From Saccharofermentans sp. (lineage in GTDB: Bacteria > Bacillota > Clostridia > Saccharofermentanales > Saccharofermentanaceae), in NCBI GenBank assembly GCA_024691325.1, contig JAILNR010000014.1, positions 177,693 through 241,692 of the forward strand: a DNA stretch of 64,000 bases, given 5' to 3'. Positions 1 to 8,589 of the stretch are shown piece after piece (position 1 is the stretch's first letter; the number at the start of each line of letters is the position of its first letter). Under the pieces are notes generated by a model. That model worked only from the letters and a program-made list of their open reading frames with translations, was not told the DNA's origin and ran no database searches. The translations under genes were made by a program, and so were the position numbers.

Positions 1-498
1 GATGGCGAGTGCATGGAAGATCGGTATGGTCTCAGGAAAGTCTATCTCGCGTGAGAATATATCAAGCGCCTTATCAAGATTCATATGAACTTTTATATTA
101 TTCTCCAATGTTATAAGCGGATTGATAAGTACACTCCGGCTTCCGAATGAATGCTCGATAACCGGTCTTATCAGTGTCAGTGATTTCTCAATCGAATAAC
201 CGCTGCTGACGCTTGTTGTCAGTACCTGCAGCAGTATCAGAAGCTGCGTTCTCATGTGCTTGTAGTTACCGGAGAATATCTTCTTCATCGATTCTCTCCA
301 CGGAAAATAGCCGAGTATAAGGCTGGTTATTATCCTCGGAAACTGTGCGGTCATGAAGAATGAAGATACAGAATAAACAACGATAACAAATAACGGGTAT
401 ACCCACAGATGCTTTATAAGATAGTCTCTGATTCTGTCATTATTAACCTTGATAGGAGCATGTAGTTTTAAGTTCTTCAATATCGCAAACTCTTTCAC
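1..498 (-). CDS. tadB: Tad pilus inner-membrane platform protein (type II secretion F family), 3' part cut by the window edge
   Basis: Only the first 166 codons are inside the window. The reading frame opens at a GTG at 498 with a GGAGG ribosome binding site 8 nt upstream, inside the end of tadA (56-nt overlap). The visible product has a hydrophobic stretch (around residues 32-50, LWVYPLFVIVVYSVSS region). It is followed by a helical segment with LLILLQVLTTSVSSGYSIEKSL, which resembles the cytoplasmic domain of TadB/TadC-type F proteins that form the membrane platform of the Tad/Flp pilus. Assignment rests on this pattern and on the position directly after the secretion ATPase. TadB rather than TadC is inferred from gene order. 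Confidence 0.7.
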   Translation of the reverse strand, partial: MKEFAILKNLKLHAPIKVNNDRIRDYLIKHLWVYPLFVIVVYSVSSFFMTAQFPRIITSLILGYFPWRESMKKIFSGNYKHMRTQLLILLQVLTTSVSSGYSIEKSLTLIRPVIEHSFGSRSVLINPLITLENNIKVHMNLDKALDIFSREIDFPETIPIFHALAI

Positions 499-1645
499 AA
501 TTTACACCTCCTTGATTCCTGAATAAGTTCTTCAGATTAAAGTCTTTGCCCTTTGACGGCAGGACTGAACAGATCTCATCTACGAACCTTCGTCCGTTTC
601 TGTCCCTTGTTATATGGACCATGATGTCTATGCCCATAGACAGCTGTGTCATTATTGCGTCATAGGGCAGAGAGGAGCCTGCCATTATCATTCCGGTAAG
701 TCTCTCTAACATCTCGATACATGAATTGGCGTGGGCAGTGCTTAAACTCCCCCTGTGACCGGTGTTAAGTGCGTGCATCATATCCGCACTCTCGCTGCCT
801 CTGACCTCTCCGACGATAATCCTGTCAGGTCTCATACGAAGCGCAGCTCTAATCATCATTCCTATATTTACTTCTCCGCTTCCGTCAGGTCCGGGAAGTC
901 TTGCTTCCATACGCACAAGATTATCTATGCCCTTAAGATTAAGTTCTGCAGAGTCTTCTATTGTGACTACTCTTTCTGTGGAAGGGATAAAGCTCGACAG
1001 AACGTTAAGAAAAGTTGTTTTACCGGATCCTGTGCCGCCGCACAAAAAGATCGTCTTCTTGTTCTTCACACATTCGCATAAAAAACGGGCGGCTTCTTCG
1101 CTTATAAATCCCTGTCTTATCAGCGTCACGATATCATGAGATATTCCCGTGAACTTACGGATGGTTACTATAGGTCCGTCGGGGGCGACCGGCGGTAAAA
1201 CACAGTTGGCTCGTGATCCGTCGGGAAGCCTGAGATCGGAAATCGGATTAGCTTCGTTAAGAGGCCTGTTACGGTTCGCAAAGAAGCAGGATATTACTGT
1301 TTTAAGGGACTGGGCATCTTTGAATCTGATGTCTGATTTATATAGTTTCCCCCCACGCTCATAAAAGACCTTATAAGGACCGTTTACCATGATCTCCGTT
1401 ACAGAAGGGTCCTCCATCAAAGGCTCTATTACATCGAGTCTTCTTAAGCTGTTGAATACCACCTGTGCAAGTGTCCTTTTATCCTCAAGCGACATCTGCG
1501 ATGTATTCTTATCTATACCGATAACTTCCGAGATGATCTGTTTAAGCCTGTCATCGGAAGGGTCAGATTCGGTTCTTAATACACTTAAGACGTAATAGAT
1601 GAGTTTTTCCTTTATCTCATCTGTTTCAAATTCTGATTGATTCAT
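443..1645 (-). CDS. tadA: Tad/Flp pilus assembly ATPase TadA (CpaF family)
   Basis: 400-residue secretion ATPase that powers assembly of Flp-type pili. Walker A GGTGSGKT is at residues 203-210. The Walker B/His-box region is around residues 271-310, with RPDRIIVGEVRGSES and the LSTAHANS histidine box. The N-terminal domain contains the CpaF-type VTEIMVNGP segment and an arginine-rich TIRKF loop. Length fits CpaF ATPases (about 400-450 aa). It overlaps the upstream tadZ-like gene by 20 nt and the downstream tadB by 56 nt, so the three are one operon. Known Tad pili serve adhesion and, in some bacteria, DNA uptake; which applies here is not visible. Confidence 0.92.
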   Translation of the reverse strand: MNQSEFETDEIKEKLIYYVLSVLRTESDPSDDRLKQIISEVIGIDKNTSQMSLEDKRTLAQVVFNSLRRLDVIEPLMEDPSVTEIMVNGPYKVFYERGGKLYKSDIRFKDAQSLKTVISCFFANRNRPLNEANPISDLRLPDGSRANCVLPPVAPDGPIVTIRKFTGISHDIVTLIRQGFISEEAARFLCECVKNKKTIFLCGGTGSGKTTFLNVLSSFIPSTERVVTIEDSAELNLKGIDNLVRMEARLPGPDGSGEVNIGMMIRAALRMRPDRIIVGEVRGSESADMMHALNTGHRGSLSTAHANSCIEMLERLTGMIMAGSSLPYDAIMTQLSMGIDIMVHITRDRNGRRFVDEICSVLPSKGKDFNLKNLFRNQGGVNCERVCDIEELKTTCSYQG

Positions 1646-2537
1646 AGTTTTCCTTGTAATCCTCGCAGTAATGAACTGTCATGAGTGCACCGGATGTTAA
1701 TGCTCTTTTGAATAATCCCAGTTCTTTAACCATCCCCGTGTCTTCTGTGCACATTCTTGCCGGCAGAAGAATATGAAGAGTGTCACAATACTGTATAAGT
1801 TCTAATAATTCAGATTCGCGCCAGCCTTCAGCTACGACTAAAGCACCGGCATTATCACGGATGCATAGCGCTTTAAGAAGAGCCATTAGTCTTGAACATG
1901 ATGCTATGCCTGAATCATATACATCATCCTCGCTCTCAGGTTTGCCCGCTGAAAGAAATCCGTTACTGTCGGGATTCAGATACGATAAGATCTCCTTAGG
2001 GTCGAATTTCCTGTCTGTGCATTTACGCAGAAGTGTCGTAATAGAACCGTTCCTTGAATGAGTAAATAAGGGAGGCATTCTTATGCCGGACATGAGATCA
2101 ATTCTGATAGGATGCATGGTGTCAAAAGAGTCAGGACCGATCACTCTCTTTATAAAGTTCTCCCGTTCATCTATGTATGCGTAACTAATAAGCAGCCTTA
2201 ATCTGTCGTTATCATCAATGACAGGAACTGCACCGTTACTCTGAGCGGCCCCGCTTCTTAAAATACTGTCGCAGATACGCCTGATGTCAATGATCAGATG
2301 CCCTTTGCCGTCCTCGTAAAAAAGCGGGATAGCTGTTCCGTCGATATTTGACGGAGGCATATTTCCAGTCTTATTGTCATACAGCACAAGGATGTCTTTG
2401 ATCAGCTTAAAATCAGAATTTAAGCCTCTTTTGTCTGCCTTATCGATATAGGCCTGGGGGAAGCGGAAACTGAGCCGTTCCCTGATAAGCGAATACAGAT
2501 AATCGTCTTCCTCATAAATAATAATTCCGAATGCCAT
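1626..2537 (-). CDS. TadZ/CpaE-like pilus protein with atypical receiver domain, no visible ATP-binding motif
   Basis: 303-residue first gene of the Tad operon. An in-frame ATG lies 9 codons upstream (2564), but it falls almost on the predicted transcription start. The ATG at 2537 has AAAGGA 9 nt upstream, so I choose it. The N-terminus (MAFGIIIYEEDDYLYS) looks like the receiver-like domain of CpaE/TadZ pilus-localisation proteins. The C-terminal part (VVAEGWRESELLELIQYCD) resembles the end of the MinD-like domain, but I find no Walker A lysine motif, so it may not bind ATP. Function is inferred mainly from operon position with tadA. It could instead be an unrelated Tad accessory protein. Confidence 0.6.
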   Translation of the reverse strand: MAFGIIIYEEDDYLYSLIRERLSFRFPQAYIDKADKRGLNSDFKLIKDILVLYDNKTGNMPPSNIDGTAIPLFYEDGKGHLIIDIRRICDSILRSGAAQSNGAVPVIDDNDRLRLLISYAYIDERENFIKRVIGPDSFDTMHPIRIDLMSGIRMPPLFTHSRNGSITTLLRKCTDRKFDPKEILSYLNPDSNGFLSAGKPESEDDVYDSGIASCSRLMALLKALCIRDNAGALVVAEGWRESELLELIQYCDTLHILLPARMCTEDTGMVKELGLFKRALTSGALMTVHYCEDYKENYESIRI

Positions 2538-2571
2538 AGCCCTTATTCCTTTCGCTTTGGTCATTTGCCGT

Positions 2572-2637
2572 ATAATACATCTGATAAAAGTGGGATTGGC
2601 CTACGAAATGACGACAAAAAACGACAAAAAACGACAA
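2572..2637 (-). promoter_or_regulatory. Tad operon promoter with three tandem TTGTCG motifs
   Basis: Reading the minus strand: TTGTCG occurs three times at an exact 10-bp period (starts at 2637, 2627, 2617). CCAATCCCACTTTT follows from 2599, and a -10-like TATTAT sits at 2577-2572, 34 nt before the tadZ-like start. The same arrangement precedes comM at 35819-35883. CCAATCCC lies where a -35 element would (16-bp spacer), so it could be an alternative sigma-factor or activator site. The repeats also lie directly upstream of the metK -35 element on the other strand. Confidence 0.7.
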
Positions 2638-2646
2638 AGAAGGCTG

Positions 2647-2675
2647 TTGAGTGCTTTGTTCCGTAATGGTAGAAT
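2647..2675 (+). promoter_or_regulatory. metK promoter
   Basis: TTGAGT at 2647-2652 and TAGAAT at 2670-2675, separated by 17 bp, 32 nt before the metK ATG. The tandem CGACAA repeats (2611-2637) lie immediately upstream of the -35 element. No SAM-riboswitch-like leader fits in the short 5' UTR. Confidence 0.65.
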
Positions 2676-2707
2676 AATCATCAAAATACGCTCGGAGGCG
2701 AAATAAC

Positions 2708-3892
2708 ATGAAAAAAACAAGTGGTAAGTGGCTTTTCACTTCTGAATCAGTTACTGAAGGACATCCTGATAAGGTCTGTGACCAGATATCTGATGCCGTT
2801 CTGGATGCAATATTAACAAATGATCCCGAGGCAAGAGTTGCATGTGAGACATTCGCAGCTACCGGTATGGTCATGATTGCAGGAGAGATATCGACATCGG
2901 CTTATGTTGATATCTCATCCGTTGCAAGAGAGACAATAAAGGAAATCGGTTATGACGGCAGCGATGTCGGATTTGACTATAAGACATGTGCCGTTCTTAC
3001 ATCTATCGACGAGCAGTCCCCTGATATTGCTCAGGGCGTTAATGACGCTCTCGAGACCAGAGGAGAAGGACAGCTCGATACAGGTGCCGGAGACCAGGGT
3101 ATGATGTTCGGTTATGCAAACGATGATACTCCTGAATTTATGCCTCTTCCGATCTCCTTATCTCACAAGCTTTCTAAGAAGCTTGCAGAAGTAAGAAAGG
3201 CTGATCCCAACAGCTTCTTAAGACCTGACGGTAAGAGCCAGGTAACTGTTGAGTACGACGGTTCGACTCCCAAGAGGATTGATACAGTCGTAATTTCCAC
3301 TCAGCATAAGGATTCAGTTGATGCTGATACATTGAGGTCTTTTGTTATCGATAATGTAATTAAGGCTGTATTACCGGCTGAACTTCTTGATGACGATACA
3401 AAGATCTTCATCAATCCTACCGGAAGATTTGTAATCGGCGGACCTGCTGGTGACGTTGGTCTTACAGGAAGAAAGATCATAGTAGATACATATGGCGGAT
3501 TCGGCCGTCACGGAGGCGGATGCTTCTCAGGTAAGGATCCGACGAAGGTTGACAGAAGTGCTGCTTATGCTGCCCGTCACATTGCAAAGAACGTTGTTGC
3601 TTCAGGTCTTGCCAAGGAGTGTGAAGTTCAGATCGCTTATGCTATCGGTGTTGCCCGTCCCGTATCCGTTATGGTGGATACATTCGGAACAGGCACTATC
3701 GACGATGCAAAGATCGGTCAGATAGTTAATAAGCTCTTCGACCTAAGACCGGCTTCCATTATCAAGAATCTTGATCTGCGCCGTCCTATCTACAAGAAGA
3801 CGGCTGCTTACGGTCACTTCGGAAGAGATGAATTCTCTTGGGAAAAGCTTGACATGGTTGATGCTATCAAGGCGGAGGCAGCAAAGCTTTGA
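2708..3892 (+). CDS. metK: S-adenosylmethionine synthase
   Basis: 394-residue cytoplasmic enzyme making S-adenosylmethionine from methionine and ATP. Diagnostic signatures are visible: [20 protein letters not shown] near residue 15, the [12 protein letters not shown] hexapeptide region near residue 118, and [18 protein letters not shown] near residue 262. Length is typical of the family. The start has a CGGAGG ribosome binding site 8 nt upstream. The stop is followed 4 nt later by the recD2 ATG, so the two are probably cotranscribed. Expression is driven by the divergent region shared with the Tad operon. Confidence 0.98.
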   Translation: MKKTSGKWLFTSESVTEGHPDKVCDQISDAVLDAILTNDPEARVACETFAATGMVMIAGEISTSAYVDISSVARETIKEIGYDGSDVGFDYKTCAVLTSIDEQSPDIAQGVNDALETRGEGQLDTGAGDQGMMFGYANDDTPEFMPLPISLSHKLSKKLAEVRKADPNSFLRPDGKSQVTVEYDGSTPKRIDTVVISTQHKDSVDADTLRSFVIDNVIKAVLPAELLDDDTKIFINPTGRFVIGGPAGDVGLTGRKIIVDTYGGFGRHGGGCFSGKDPTKVDRSAAYAARHIAKNVVASGLAKECEVQIAYAIGVARPVSVMVDTFGTGTIDDAKIGQIVNKLFDLRPASIIKNLDLRRPIYKKTAAYGHFGRDEFSWEKLDMVDAIKAEAAKL

Positions 3893-3896
3893 TCTG

Positions 3897-6212
3897 ATGG
3901 ATCTGTCCGGAAAAGAGTTAAAAAGACTCACCAAGTCTGATATTGGTACTGAGCTTGACGGCGTCATTGTGACGGCCGTCAAACTTATTTATGCGAATTC
4001 CGGTTTCGTTATTTTCGCTTGCAGGAAAGGTATTTCAGTTAAGGGAAAATACGCAGGTGATATTGTGCCGGGATTGAGGTTCAAAGTAAGCGGACTTGTT
4101 ACGCAATATGGGGATAAACCTCAGATAAGCGCAGGTGCTATTGAGCTCATTGCAGATGAGGAGACGACACTTAATTACATCGCTTCCTTCCTGACAGATA
4201 ACTTCGACGGCGTCGGCGAGAAGACAGGTAAGCTTCTGGCAGAGGAGTTTGGCGATGGTGTCTTGGATGTTATTCTTAATGAACCTGATTCCATACCGGA
4301 TAAGATACCTGGAATAAGTCCTGAGAAAGCCGTAAAAATCAGTAATGAGATTGAGAAGAATGAGGTTTTTTTACGCCTTATATATGACCTTCGTCTGATG
4401 GGCCTTACCAACAAGCAGTCACATAAAGCGTTCGATGAATTCGGCGAAGAATGCAAGTCCAAGATTAAAGAGAATCCGTATATGCTTATGAAGATAAGCG
4501 GGATTGGCTTTGAAACCTGCGAGAATATAGCAAAAAGGCTTAATACGGAGCCGTTAAGTATTACCAGAGTCGAAGGTGCGGTTGCAGGTGCGGTAACATC
4601 CTTGCTCGATGAAAACGGTGATACTTATCTCGAACCGTCCGAAGTTCGTAAAAAGGTCAGAGCATTGATTATGGCGGGCCAGTCTGTTGAGTTTACGGAT
4701 GAAGTATTTGACGGGCTTTATAAGGATGCTCTTCAAAGAGCGAAAGCGGACAAATTCATTGCGATATACAGGTTTTATGAGGGTAAATGCAGAGGCTGTG
4801 AGATCGATGATGAGGGTGCGAGGATATCCTCGTGTGAGTTCTTCGGTACTGAAGCAGCTGTCAAAAAAGAAATTGAGAGTTTCCTTAAAGCGAAAGTAAA
4901 AAAGCCAAATGAGGAAAAGACACGCGAATTGATCCGCGGGATGGGGCGTGCACGCAATATTGAACTTGATAAGCTGCAGGAGGATGCTCTTTACCTTTGT
5001 ATGTATTCTCCTATAGCGGTGGTGACAGGAGGCCCGGGTACAGGCAAGACTACCATCACATCGATTCTTGCACAGCATTTCCGCGATAATAATATCGACT
5101 TCGAGTTTTGTGCTCCGACGGGACGCGCAGCTAAAAGGTTATCGGAAGCATCGGGAGTTGAGGCCTCGACAATACACAGGCTTCTCGAGATGAGTGCGCC
5201 TCAGGATGAGGACGAGGACAGCAGCACTAAAGCCTTCTTTGGCAGGAATTCACAAAATCCGTTGGATTGCAGAGTCGTTGTTGCCGACGAGGCATCGATG
5301 ATTGATATTTTTCTGTTTAAAGCTTTGCTTGATTCACTTCGTCCGGGTGCATCTTTGATACTTGTCGGTGACCCCGAACAGCTTCCGTCTGTAGGGGCGG
5401 GAAATGTGCTTGCTGATCTGTTGTCCTGCCCCTTGATCCCGTGTGTAAGGCTTCAGTATACTTTCCGTCATGAGAAGGAGAGTTCTATTGCATCTAACGC
5501 AGTCAGGATACTAAGAGGCGAGTATCCTGTGGAAGGTGATGACTTCGAGATATTAACCACCGAAAACGATGAAGAAGCTGTCCCTCTTGTCACGGGTTTA
5601 TCGCTTGCAAACAGTGATCAGGATTGTGCAATCCTAAGTCCGACCAGACGCAACACACTCGGGACAGAAAACCTTAATGTTATTCTTCAGAAGAATCATA
5701 ATGAGAACTCGGATGAAGCGGTTAAGATCCGTTCGGACCTTGATCTTTATCCCGGGGATAATGTAATGCAGATCAAGAATAATTATTCGATAGAGTATTT
5801 TGATCCGTCGTCGAATGAAGTCTCATACGGTATCTTTAACGGTGAGATGGGAAAGTTTACGGGGTACGATATCTTAACCGGGAAATATAATATTGCTTAC
5901 GACGAACGTGTCGTTGGTTACAACAAAAAGATGATGAAAGACGTTGAACTTTCGTATGCGGTTACCGTACATAAAGCACAAGGATGTGAGTTCGATTCTG
6001 TTGTTGTGGTCTTAGGTAAGATGAACTATAAACTTACTAACAGAAAGCTTTTATATACGGCAGTAACCAGAGGCCGCAACAAAGTAACTATAGTCGATTC
6101 GGGGGGAAGACTTTCAAAGATGTTAAGAAATGATTCCGGTAATTTCCGTAAGACATCTTTGGGGGATTTTTTGTCGATAGTAGCGCAAAGGTATAACGAT
6201 GAGTCTTCTTAA
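3897..6212 (+). CDS. recD2: ATP-dependent RecD-like DNA helicase RecD2
   Basis: 771-residue SF1 5'-3' helicase of the RecBC-independent RecD2 family. The N-terminal half carries helix-hairpin-helix segments (FDGVGEKTGKLLAEEFGD, GIGFETCENIAKRL). The helicase core follows, with Walker A VVTGGPGTGKTTI, Walker B VVADEASMID and C-terminal motifs VTVHKAQGCEFDSVVV and LYTAVTRGRNKV. The frame is open upstream into metK, but the ATG at 3897, just after the metK stop, gives the normal RecD2 N-terminus; its ribosome binding site is weak, suggesting translational coupling. RecD2 acts in DNA repair and replication-fork maintenance. It overlaps comFC by 14 nt, a pairing also common in other Clostridia. Confidence 0.95.
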   Translation: MDLSGKELKRLTKSDIGTELDGVIVTAVKLIYANSGFVIFACRKGISVKGKYAGDIVPGLRFKVSGLVTQYGDKPQISAGAIELIADEETTLNYIASFLTDNFDGVGEKTGKLLAEEFGDGVLDVILNEPDSIPDKIPGISPEKAVKISNEIEKNEVFLRLIYDLRLMGLTNKQSHKAFDEFGEECKSKIKENPYMLMKISGIGFETCENIAKRLNTEPLSITRVEGAVAGAVTSLLDENGDTYLEPSEVRKKVRALIMAGQSVEFTDEVFDGLYKDALQRAKADKFIAIYRFYEGKCRGCEIDDEGARISSCEFFGTEAAVKKEIESFLKAKVKKPNEEKTRELIRGMGRARNIELDKLQEDALYLCMYSPIAVVTGGPGTGKTTITSILAQHFRDNNIDFEFCAPTGRAAKRLSEASGVEASTIHRLLEMSAPQDEDEDSSTKAFFGRNSQNPLDCRVVVADEASMIDIFLFKALLDSLRPGASLILVGDPEQLPSVGAGNVLADLLSCPLIPCVRLQYTFRHEKESSIASNAVRILRGEYPVEGDDFEILTTENDEEAVPLVTGLSLANSDQDCAILSPTRRNTLGTENLNVILQKNHNENSDEAVKIRSDLDLYPGDNVMQIKNNYSIEYFDPSSNEVSYGIFNGEMGKFTGYDILTGKYNIAYDERVVGYNKKMMKDVELSYAVTVHKAQGCEFDSVVVVLGKMNYKLTNRKLLYTAVTRGRNKVTIVDSGGRLSKMLRNDSGNFRKTSLGDFLSIVAQRYNDESS

Positions 6213-6930
6213 ACATACTTGGGATAAGATACTTCCTAATAACTGCACTATATGCGGTAAAACTCCTGATGCGGACGGGAGGATACCTTATCCTGTCCCG
6301 GAAGATTTTCACATATGTTTTAAATGTCTTTCAAGTCTTGTTCCTCAGCCGTCTGACCGCAGATTTTTCCTTTGTTTATCAGAGCCTTATAAGGGAGATC
6401 CATACCCGTCACTTGGTCTTTATATGCCTTTCCCATATAAGGGATTCTTTGAAACTGCAGTACCCAAAATGAAGTTCAGATCCTGTCCTCAGATTGCAGA
6501 ATTTGCAGGGATGCTTCTTGGAACTTTTATGCATAAAGACGGCGTTAATGCTTCTTTGATTGTGCCTGTGCCTCTGTCTGAAAAGAGACTTAAGGAGAGA
6601 GGGTATAACCAGGCCCAACTGATTGCTTACGAAGCTTCCGGGATATGTAATATACCCTTTTCGAATGATGTGCTTGTGAGGACCCGTGATACCCAAAGAC
6701 AGACTGAACTTGAGACGGGGATGGTGAGAAGCGCTAATGTTGAAGGGGCATTTAAGGTTTCTTCCGCATACGATGTTACCGGCCTTAAAGTAATTGTTGT
6801 TGATGATGTCGCTACTACCGGATTTACTTTGCATGAGGCTGCTTCGGAGCTTTATAAGGCAGGAGCCGCCGAGGTCTTTTGCTGTGCCGTTTGCGGCAAC
6901 AGGGCGGTGCTGAACGCTGAGTCATTCTGA
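6199..6930 (+). CDS. comFC: ComF family protein (competence-associated phosphoribosyltransferase-like)
   Basis: 243-residue ComFC/GntX-type protein. An N-terminal zinc-ribbon is shown by CTIC (Cys16, Cys19) and CFKC-type cysteines (Cys40, Cys43). A type I PRTase fold follows, with the PRPP loop VIVVDDVATTGFT at 198-210 and the family motif KERGYNQAQLIA around 132-143. ComFC is needed for efficient transformation in naturally competent bacteria, where it is thought to help handle incoming single-stranded DNA; in non-competent species its role is unknown. Translation is coupled to recD2 by a 14-nt overlap. Confidence 0.93.
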   Translation: MSLLKHTWDKILPNNCTICGKTPDADGRIPYPVPEDFHICFKCLSSLVPQPSDRRFFLCLSEPYKGDPYPSLGLYMPFPYKGFFETAVPKMKFRSCPQIAEFAGMLLGTFMHKDGVNASLIVPVPLSEKRLKERGYNQAQLIAYEASGICNIPFSNDVLVRTRDTQRQTELETGMVRSANVEGAFKVSSAYDVTGLKVIVVDDVATTGFTLHEAASELYKAGAAEVFCCAVCGNRAVLNAESF

Positions 6931-6978
6931 TATAAACCCGGATTGGACGGCCTTGTAGATTTATTCGCGCATATTATA

Positions 6979-7182
6979 TATAATATATGTAACCTGAAGC
7001 GGGTGGACTCTACATTGAACCTACATGACTGAAAATGGAACCCGGAGTCAGCCGGCGTAGATCAAGCCTTTTAAGTTGGAAGGTTGAAAGCGGTTGCAGG
7101 GTACCGCCCTTGATGAATCGAGGGGTCAAGCGGGGTTCACTCAAATCAGGCCTTTTTTTGTGTAAAGAAATGGAGAGAATGG
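6979..7182 (+). promoter_or_regulatory. Structured 5' leader of cysS, candidate transcription attenuator
   Basis: A TATAAT at 6979-6984 is followed by about 190 nt of non-coding sequence rich in complementary segments, ending in a T-run at 7153-7159. CTTGAT (7109-7114) can pair either with ATCAAG upstream (7061-7066) or with TCAAG downstream (7126-7130), mutually exclusive options typical of a switch. Other visible stems are GCGGT/ACCGC (7090-7107), CCCTTG/CGAGGG (7107-7124) and a closing pair CCTGA/TCAGG (6993-7150). The AGGGTACCGC element recalls the T-box core of aminoacyl-tRNA synthetase leaders but lacks the UGGN bulge. A Cys T-box is therefore possible but unproven; a stand-alone small RNA is the alternative. 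Confidence 0.5.
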
Positions 7183-8589
7183 ATGAAGTTATTTAACACG
7201 TTGACGAGGTACAAGGAAGAGTTCAAGCCTATTGCTGAAGGCCATGTAAAGATGTATGCATGCGGACCTACGGTTTATAACTACTTCCATCTTGGTAATG
7301 CAAGACCTTTTGTTACGTTCGATACATTAAGAAGATATCTCGAGTACAGGGGATACAAAGTTGAGTTCTGCCAGAACTTCACGGATATTGATAACAAGAT
7401 AATCAACCGTGCCAAGGAAGAGGGCGTAACTGTTAAAGATATTGCAGATAAGTATATTGCGGAGTATTACGTTGATGCTGACGGACTTAACTGTTTAAGA
7501 CCTACATATCAGCCCCGCGCAACCGAGTCTATCGATGCGATTATAGGAATCGTTCAGTCGCTGTATGACAAGGGTATTGCTTACGTGATCGATGGCGATG
7601 GTGTTTACTATGATGTATCCAAGGACGAGCATTACGGTAAGCTCTCACACTATAAGCTTGATGAGCTCGTAGCCGGAGGCGGCGAGAGAGGTGCATCTTA
7701 CGAGGGAAAGAAGAATCCCGGTGACTTTGCTATCTGGAAGTTTAAGAAGGAAGGCGAGCCTTCGTGGCCGTCTCCCTGGGGCGAAGGAAGACCCGGCTGG
7801 CATATAGAATGTTCAGCAATGATCAAGAAGCATCTTGGTGACACCATTGATATTCACGGCGGCGGACAGGATCTTATTTTCCCTCATCACGAGAATGAGA
7901 TTGCACAGTCCGAGTGCGCTAACGGATGCACACTTGCCAATTACTGGGTACACAATGCTTTTGTTAACGTTGACGGAGAGAAGATGAGTAAGTCTTTGGG
8001 CAACTTCTTCACGATCAGAGATATTGTTGCTCATTTCCCTTATCAGGTAATAAGGTTCTTCATCCTTACAGGCCACTACCGTATGCCCATTAACTTCTCT
8101 GATGAGCTTTTACGATCTGCTCAGACTTCTTTGCAGAGAATAACGACATGTGCATCCAATCTTAAGTTCAATATCGAAGCTGATAAGGAAGGTGACGGAA
8201 GCGCTGATCCTGAACTTCTTAAAGCATGTGAAGACGGTAAGAACAGTTTTATCGCACACATGGATGATGACCTTAATACTGCTGATGCCATAACTGACAT
8301 CTTTGGTCTTGTTAAGGCTGCAAATACAGCAGTTTCTTCCGGTAATGCTTCCAGGAACGCACTTCAGAAGGCTTACGATACTCTTTCTGAAATAACGGGA
8401 GTTCTCGGCATAATCCTCGAAGAACAGGATGACGGAATTCCTTCTGAGATCACAGATCTTGTTAATCAGCGTGCTGAGGCGAAGAAGAATAAGAACTTTG
8501 CCGAAGCAGACCGCATAAGAGATCTCATTACTTCAAAGGGTTATTCCGTTAAGGATACACCTCAAGGTCCTCAGGTGGAGAAGCTGTGA
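7183..8589 (+). CDS. cysS: Cysteine--tRNA ligase
   Basis: 468-residue class I aminoacyl-tRNA synthetase charging tRNA-Cys. The HIGH-like HLGNARP is at residues 36-42 with the zinc-ligand cysteine of MYACGPTVY just before it. A second zinc-binding stretch GWHIECSAMI is mid-protein, and KMSKSLGN is near residue 267. Length is standard. GGAGAG lies 8 nt upstream of the ATG. The stop overlaps the mrnC start (GTGA), making a cysS-mrnC-rlmB operon, the usual order in Bacillota. The upstream leader suggests control by charged-tRNA or cysteine status. Confidence 0.98.
   Translation: MKLFNTLTRYKEEFKPIAEGHVKMYACGPTVYNYFHLGNARPFVTFDTLRRYLEYRGYKVEFCQNFTDIDNKIINRAKEEGVTVKDIADKYIAEYYVDADGLNCLRPTYQPRATESIDAIIGIVQSLYDKGIAYVIDGDGVYYDVSKDEHYGKLSHYKLDELVAGGGERGASYEGKKNPGDFAIWKFKKEGEPSWPSPWGEGRPGWHIECSAMIKKHLGDTIDIHGGGQDLIFPHHENEIAQSECANGCTLANYWVHNAFVNVDGEKMSKSLGNFFTIRDIVAHFPYQVIRFFILTGHYRMPINFSDELLRSAQTSLQRITTCASNLKFNIEADKEGDGSADPELLKACEDGKNSFIAHMDDDLNTADAITDIFGLVKAANTAVSSGNASRNALQKAYDTLSEITGVLGIILEEQDDGIPSEITDLVNQRAEAKKNKNFAEADRIRDLITSKGYSVKDTPQGPQVEKL

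Noticed and set aside
2611..2640. Tandem CGACAAAAAA copies as a CRISPR or microsatellite
   Set aside because: Only three 10-bp copies; the match to the comM promoter array points to a binding-site array.
2676..2707. SAM riboswitch before metK
   Set aside because: The 5' UTR from the predicted start is only about 25 nt and has no S-box signatures.
4500..4507. A third CCAATCCC element (reverse strand)
   Set aside because: It lies inside recD2 coding sequence, with no TTGTC array beside it; a chance match.
6985..7160. 6S RNA or SRP RNA in the cysS leader
   Set aside because: A CCTGA/TCAGG closing stem exists, but the interior is branched rather than rod-like, and no SRP GGAAGGAAGCAG-type motif is present.
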